From Nitrososphaerales archaeon TH703 (GTDB taxonomy: Archaea > Thermoproteota > Nitrososphaeria > Nitrososphaerales > Nitrososphaeraceae), in NCBI GenBank assembly GCA_014523525.1, contig JAATVL010000003.1, positions 1 to 8,403 of the forward strand: a stretch of 8,403 nt of DNA, given 5' to 3'. A model generated the notes under the pieces. It was not told where the DNA came from, ran no database searches, and saw only the letters and a program-made list of their open reading frames with translations. A program made the translations under genes and the position numbers. Below are positions 5,147 through 8,403 of this stretch, one piece after another (within the stretch, counting starts at the first letter, position 1; each line of letters begins with the position of its first letter).

Positions 5147-5389
5147 TTAGAACTCTTTTTTGGCTAGATTAACTTCGGTTATCCATTCACATTTGACATT
5201 GGCTTTCGTATGATGTTTTTCAACAGATTCTTTATCTGGTGCATCGAGTAGGCAGAAACAAACATCAGCATCTTTGTTGTAGAAAAGATTAACGTGACTA
5301 ACACCAAATTCATCTCTAGGAAGTGAACATAACTCTTTCAAATGCTGTTCAGCAAATGGAACTTTGTGAACATCTAAAAATACCGGCAC
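5147..5389 (-). CDS. DUF4242 family small protein (possible nickel-binding type)
   Basis: The 80-residue protein reads MPVFLDVHK at its start, then a helix (about 12-24), GVSHVNLFYNKDADVCFCLLDAPDKESVEKHH (29-60) and CEWITEV (67-73). These fit the compact ferredoxin-like DUF4242 fold: the conserved C-x-x-x-x-A-P-x-x-E-x-V segment before a helix ending in His, and the closing I-x-E-V. A Streptomyces member of this family has been described as nickel-binding. Here H8, H32, H59, H60, C44 and C46 could supply ligands, but which bind metal cannot be read. The start is GTG at 5387-5389; it is supported by an excellent TATA box at 5411-5417 and by the family N-terminus beginning there. The gene is monocistronic, with a T7 terminator, and divergent from the sensor-protein gene. 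Confidence 0.82.
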   Translation of the reverse strand: MPVFLDVHKVPFAEQHLKELCSLPRDEFGVSHVNLFYNKDADVCFCLLDAPDKESVEKHHTKANVKCEWITEVNLAKKEF

Positions 5390-5410
5390 AAATCAAATTA
5401 TTTTCCTCTA

Positions 5411-5430
5411 TTATAAATTGATTGCCAATT
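5411..5430 (-). promoter_or_regulatory. TATA box and adjacent dyad of the DUF4242 gene
   Basis: On the minus strand TTTATAA (5417-5411) is centred 25 bases before the GTG at 5389, so the transcript should begin at or beside the start codon. A short inverted repeat, AATTG (5416-5420) and CAATT (5426-5430) with a five-base spacer, overlaps the upstream edge where TFB would bind and may be a regulator site. Confidence 0.5.
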
Positions 5431-5482
5431 GTATTAAATTAAACAAGTACAAACTCAAACGCTAATTGAAATTTTGTGAAAA

Positions 5483-5496
5483 GTAGAGTTCTCTAC
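5483..5496. promoter_or_regulatory. Perfect inverted repeat next to the sensor-gene promoter
   Basis: GTAGAG-TT-CTCTAC has perfect six-base arms with a two-base spacer. It ends five bases upstream of the TATA box at 5502-5509, overlapping the expected TFB-recognition (BRE) zone. This is a plausible operator or activator site for the sensor gene, and perhaps for the divergent DUF4242 gene. Confidence 0.4.
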
Positions 5497-5501
5497 ATAT
5501 C

Positions 5502-5509
5502 TTTTATAT
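5502..5509 (+). promoter_or_regulatory. TATA box of the sensor-protein gene
   Basis: TTTTATAT is centred about 32 bases before the TTG at 5538, predicting a transcript start around 5530-5534 and a leader of only a few bases. Confidence 0.5.
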
Positions 5510-5537
5510 CATAATCAATTCTGTAAATACATGTTAA

Positions 5538-6581
5538 TTGTCACGTAATCGTTCTGCTGATAATGAGATTAATGTAGTGTCTGACTCGATTATCGATATC
5601 ACATTCCAAGCAATATCTAAGGCGACAACAGGCATTGACTGCTATCTTACTAATGATTTTTCTGGCGTTATTGATCCTGAAAAGTTATCACCCAAATTAC
5701 TTGATCTCAAACATAAAGGATTGAAATTAAGAATGATCTCAGACATAAGTATGAAGGATTCCCCAATCTATAGAGGTTTTGTAAACTATTTTGATATAAG
5801 ACATATAGATCAAATTGCATGTAATATTATACTTATCGATAGAACAGATTTTATGACGTTTCTCACTAATGCGAACAATAAGACAAGGTTATTAGTTCTA
5901 TCTGATAAGTCGTTTGTTTCAGCGCAACAGTTTTTATTTGATTCGTTGTGGAGTATTGCGTTACCTTTCAAAGAGAAAATTAAAGAAATTGAATATGGTC
6001 GTGGAAAATCATTTACAAAAAATATCTCGAAATCTTTAGAGATACTTAGTATCATTAGAACATCAATCACATCGTCAATAGATGAGATTCTGGTTCTTTT
6101 CTCAGAATATGAGGTTTTGATTCATTCAAAGAAACTAGGAATACTGAACTTATTACAAGAAGCTACAAGGAGCGGTATAAAAGTCAGGGTAATAGTATAT
6201 TGTGAAAATAATAATATTAAAGACGAATTAAAAGCCATGTTTATTGAGAATTTTCCTGATATCTCTGTTCAGTATTTACAAAAATCGTTACAAACAAAAA
6301 TGACAACAATGATATTTGATAGAAGGACATTTCTTGACATTTCTACGGAAGTCAATTTTAATGAAAATCTTGAAGGTATAATGGGATCCTGCGTCTATTC
6401 GAATAATGAAATAAAGCTCAGCTCCCTAATATCCATCTTTGAATTTTTGTGGATTCAATCGGATATTGATAATCAAAAGGTAATTAAGCAGGCATATTTC
6501 AAACTTTTTAAAGGATTTAATCTTCGAGATGAAACTTACAAAAGGGACTGGACTTTTGAAACTAACAAGCAGGAAAAGTAA
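5538..6581 (+). CDS. Tandem TrmB-C/PLD-like sensor protein without a kinase domain
   Basis: The protein has 347 residues and no membrane segment. The first half (about 15-155) resembles the N-terminal sensor module that I recall from Thaumarchaeal histidine kinases: KLRMISDI (63-70), FDIRHIDQI (85-93), then AQQFLFDSLWSIALPFKEKIKEIEYG (129-154), equivalent to the QQxxFDxLWxxAxPAxxRIxEIExG signature. The second half (about 165-335) repeats the plan: ILVLFSEYEVL, GIKVRVIVYCE (213-223), and SSLISIFEFLWIQSDI (295-310). These modules are distantly like the TrmB C-terminal ligand domain. In kinases a HisKA/HATPase segment would follow; here the chain ends after YKRDWTF, so this is a stand-alone sensor or a derived orphan. 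TTG at 5538 is the first start after the in-frame TAA (5535-5537) and fits the TATA box; an ATG at 5531 is out of frame. Ligand and partner are unknown. Confidence 0.72.
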   Translation: MSRNRSADNEINVVSDSIIDITFQAISKATTGIDCYLTNDFSGVIDPEKLSPKLLDLKHKGLKLRMISDISMKDSPIYRGFVNYFDIRHIDQIACNIILIDRTDFMTFLTNANNKTRLLVLSDKSFVSAQQFLFDSLWSIALPFKEKIKEIEYGRGKSFTKNISKSLEILSIIRTSITSSIDEILVLFSEYEVLIHSKKLGILNLLQEATRSGIKVRVIVYCENNNIKDELKAMFIENFPDISVQYLQKSLQTKMTTMIFDRRTFLDISTEVNFNENLEGIMGSCVYSNNEIKLSSLISIFEFLWIQSDIDNQKVIKQAYFKLFKGFNLRDETYKRDWTFETNKQEK

Positions 6582-6722
6582 ACCGACAGTAATAACTATT
6601 ATCTAAACATCTAGTTCATCAAAATTCAGTACTTGCACCTCTTATCTTTAATTAGAATCAGTGTTGGAGCCAAAACAAAACTGAATCAATAATAATAAGT
6701 TTGTTGTAATTATAATAGTAAG

Positions 6723-7016
6723 ATGAGTGAATTTGCTTTCTTTCGCTTTAAAAGTGCAAAAATGTTAACTGAAGACGAGGAACGGGATAAAGAGGAGATG
6801 ATTAGTCTAACGGAGCAGGTTCTTGATTCAAAAGGCATAGAATGTGATGCTAGAATAGCAAAGATTTCCGAAGATCGATTAAGAGAAATACTGGAAGAAG
6901 TGAGAAAGCTACGAAGGAAAAAGAAAAAGAATAACGTGATATCAGAAGATGGTAGTTCGAATCAAGAATATACAGATATTCAAACTGATAATAAGGAGGC
7001 TCCGTACGTTAGCTAG
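6723..7016 (+). CDS. 97-residue charged, coiled-coil-prone protein, unknown function
   Basis: The protein is short and highly charged. Residues 15-32 (LTEDEERDKEEMISLTEQ) and 50-72 (EDRLREILEEVRKLRRK...) have heptad-like leucine spacing, suggesting two helices or a short coiled coil. A run of basic residues (RRKKKKNN, about 63-70) is followed by an acidic, Ser/Asn/Asp-rich tail that is probably disordered. No Cys is present except C41, and there is no membrane segment or recognised domain. The basic patch could contact nucleic acid or membrane lipids. It starts with ATG at 6723; a weak AT-rich box near 6690-6699 could be its TATA element. The two-helix Cys-rich membrane protein gene starts 14 bases after its stop, so the two are probably one operon and may be functional partners. 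Confidence 0.65.
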   Translation: MSEFAFFRFKSAKMLTEDEERDKEEMISLTEQVLDSKGIECDARIAKISEDRLREILEEVRKLRRKKKKNNVISEDGSSNQEYTDIQTDNKEAPYVS

Positions 7017-7030
7017 ATAGTGATTTAGAT

Positions 7031-7369
7031 ATGGTTATGGATAACCTCACAAATCGTTGGCTTGCTACCCTAGGTATAGGGGCATTGATTTTTGGACTGG
7101 CTTTGGTTGTTTTACGAGTTCCTGCTCGGACTATGATGATTTTCTTTGCAATTGGAATACCCGTGGTTTTTTTGTGGTTATATGCTGATGAAAGAGACCG
7201 GAAACAAAAGAGGGAAATTGAAGAGTTAAGCAAAATACAACAGCAACCTTGTATCTGCTCTGTTTGTAAGCATGAACAAGCAGAAGTATGTATAGATCAA
7301 AAGTGTCCTTGTTGTATTATCTTGAAAGGCGATAGCATAATAGGACATTCTATCAACCCGCTTCAATAG
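7031..7369 (+). CDS. Small two-helix membrane protein with Cys-rich zinc-ribbon tail
   Basis: The 112-residue protein has two predicted membrane helices (about 11-29 and 34-51) joined by a very short loop (VPART), giving a hairpin. A charged helix (52-70, YADERDRKQKREIEELSKI) leads into a Cys cluster: C74, C76, C79, H81, C87, C92, C94, C95, in the order CICSVCKH...C....CPCC. A final hydrophobic strand carries H106. The Cys cluster could hold one or two Zn ions or a redox-active site. By the positive-inside rule the basic tail would face the cytoplasm. The start is ATG 7031; a second in-frame ATG at 7037 is a reasonable alternative, and no Shine-Dalgarno is visible. The close spacing to the upstream 97-residue gene suggests an operon. 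The family is not recognised beyond its overall architecture. Confidence 0.75.
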   Translation: MVMDNLTNRWLATLGIGALIFGLALVVLRVPARTMMIFFAIGIPVVFLWLYADERDRKQKREIEELSKIQQQPCICSVCKHEQAEVCIDQKCPCCIILKGDSIIGHSINPLQ

Positions 7370-7796
7370 CGGAAAATAGTAAGCAATCTCCTGAACTAAG
7401 GTGGAAAAGAATTTTACTATTAGAATGTTACTATTAAACAATATATATCTTCTATAGTATCGTTATCTGACCAACCTGAAAAAAAGTTTTGGAATTGATA
7501 ACACTAGTCTTTAACTTAGTAATCATTTGAATTCATTGTATTTGTATAAATTTAAATCAAAAAACGCCAGGGAATTAATCACTAATCACCAGACTCAGAT
7601 TTCAGGGCTATCATTTTCATAAAATTTCTTGGCAATCCAAGTCTATCGATCTCTAATTGCCTTTAGAAATCGTTTGACTTATTAATTTAATAATTAAAAA
7701 TTTTTAGCAATATATAACGTGAATCATTTTATCAAATATGTGTTAGGTTTACATTAACAACAAATACTTAAAAATGAATTAAGTTTAAACTAAGAT
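7370..7796. other. 427-bp gap without a convincing gene
   Basis: Both strands are AT-rich, with no credible coding frame. A minus-strand open stretch at 7582-7662 encodes 26 codons ending in TAG; its only ATG (7620) would give 12 residues, so it is at best a gene remnant. Small repeats include TTACTATTA twice (7414-7422, 7428-7436), a perfect five-base hairpin CTTGG-CAAT-CCAAG (7628-7641), and the palindrome GTTTAAAC (7783-7790) just before the KAP gene. No tRNA and no IS ends are seen. Confidence 0.5.
7767..7774 (+). promoter_or_regulatory. TATA-like box of the KAP NTPase gene
   Basis: CTTAAAAA is centred about 26 bases before the GTG at 7797, which favours that codon as a leaderless start over the TTG at 7803. 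The palindrome GTTTAAAC (7783-7790) lies between box and start and could be an alternative TATA core or a regulator site. Confidence 0.4.
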
Positions 7797-8403
7797 GTGA
7801 TTTTGTCGAGAGAAGATGATCTGTTTCATAGGGGATTAGTCTTAACGGATGATATAACGATTGATCCGATTCTTGATTTTGATTTATATCGTGATGCCAT
7901 AGTCAACATCGTAAATAACTCTAGTCCAAAATTTACTATTGGAATAATTGGTGAGTGGGGAACTGGAAAGACCACTTTAATAAATTCTGTTGATAACGCG
8001 CTTGAAACTAATAAGAGTTTGATCAGAGTAAGGCTCGAAGCATGGCGATATAAATGGGAACAATTTCCAATAGCTTCACTATTGAAAAGTGTAGCATACG
8101 CGTTACCGGCTGAGAAACAATTCGAAGATTTAAAACAGAGGTTAGAAACAAACGCTATAAATTTTCTTAAAAATACTGTTGACATTCTTACATCTATAAT
8201 ATCAAAGTACGCATCAGAAGAGTATGAAATTTCACAAGAAATGTTTGATACCTTTAAGAAAGAGTTAAATTCAAAAATTCAACTGATTGCAGAATTAGAT
8301 AGGGACACTGTCTACTTTGATGGTTTTGAAGAAATCAAGAAAGAAATAAAGAATCTGCGTCTAGAAAATCCTGCGTTCAGAATTATTGTATATGTTGATG
8401 ATC
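7797..8403 (+). CDS. KAP-family P-loop NTPase, N-terminal part (cut by window end)
   Basis: The first 202 residues are visible and the frame is open to the window end. Walker A is G52-EWGTG-K58-T59-T60 within FTIGIIGEWGTGKTTL. The KAP hallmark after the next strand, RLEAWRY at 79-85, matches the family's F/W-x-A-W-R/K-Y. Walker B is being entered at the end: residues 195-202 read RIIVYVDD, normally followed by LDR. Between them (86-194) is a mostly helical insert, FPIASLLKSVAYALP then charged helices. Many KAP proteins have a pair of membrane helices there; the only hydrophobic patch here (about 121-137) is too polar to be sure. KAP ATPases occur sporadically in prokaryotes, are often transferred horizontally and some are found in anti-phage contexts. 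An in-frame stop at 7791-7793 limits the start to GTG 7797 or TTG 7803; the TATA position favours GTG. The substrate and downstream partners are out of view. Confidence 0.85.
   Translation, partial: MILSREDDLFHRGLVLTDDITIDPILDFDLYRDAIVNIVNNSSPKFTIGIIGEWGTGKTTLINSVDNALETNKSLIRVRLEAWRYKWEQFPIASLLKSVAYALPAEKQFEDLKQRLETNAINFLKNTVDILTSIISKYASEEYEISQEMFDTFKKELNSKIQLIAELDRDTVYFDGFEEIKKEIKNLRLENPAFRIIVYVDD

Noticed and set aside
7582..7662. Minus-strand open stretch of 26 codons containing LGLPRNF
   Set aside because: Stops lie on both sides, the only ATG gives 12 residues, and there is no promoter; too short to support as a gene, though a degraded gene end is possible.
7826..8185. Minus-strand open frame of 119 codons
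   Set aside because: It is opposite the KAP NTPase, whose Walker A and AWRY motifs are unmistakable on the plus strand.
1..8403. CRISPR array, insertion sequence or integrase attachment site
   Set aside because: No regularly spaced repeats, transposase motifs, long terminal inverted repeats or tRNA-end duplications were found anywhere in the window.

Overview
The window looks like a piece of a chromosome from an ammonia-oxidising archaeon of the class Nitrososphaeria (Thaumarchaeota), most like the terrestrial Nitrosocosmicus/Nitrososphaera group. The assignment is inferred from several signs. The DNA is strongly AT-rich. Several genes have archaeal TATA boxes about 25-30 bases before the start codon, with no Shine-Dalgarno motif between (leaderless mRNAs). 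TTG and GTG starts are frequent. The families present are typical of the group: an amicyanin-like cupredoxin domain, an MTH1187-type thiamine-binding protein, a DUF4242 protein, a TrmB-C-like sensor protein and several tiny Cys/His-rich proteins.

Layout. Bases 1-78 hold the last 25 codons of a plus-strand gene. A 48-residue zinc-ribbon/His-rich protein lies on the minus strand (277-423). It is divergent from the most unusual gene here (589-1644), which joins an N-terminal cupredoxin domain to a class III nucleotidyl cyclase domain with all catalytic residues present. A 12-helix MFS transporter (1720-2874) follows on the same strand. Next come a secreted 153-residue protein (3014-3475) with a long stem-loop right after its stop codon, and a thiamine-binding MTH1187-family protein (3659-3967). 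A 62-residue Cys/His-rich protein is on the minus strand (4200-4388), followed by a VOC-fold protein (4658-5071). A DUF4242 protein on the minus strand (5147-5389) is divergent from a 347-residue tandem sensor protein without a kinase domain (5538-6581). A short charged protein (6723-7016) and a two-helix membrane protein with a Cys-rich tail (7031-7369) may form an operon. After a 427-base gap, a KAP-family P-loop NTPase (7797 onward) runs off the window at its Walker B motif.

How the genes work together. No single pathway spans the window; it reads as a run of mostly single-gene transcription units with their own promoters. The theme is sensing and metal binding: a copper-type domain wired to a cAMP-type cyclase, three very small proteins with Cys/His clusters, a DUF4242 protein (a family with a nickel-binding member), and an orphan ligand-sensor module. 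The cupredoxin-cyclase fusion is the best candidate for an undescribed system: a cytoplasmic copper- or redox-responsive second-messenger enzyme in an archaeon whose metabolism depends heavily on copper proteins. The KAP NTPase at the right edge could begin a defence or membrane-associated module, but its partners lie outside the window.
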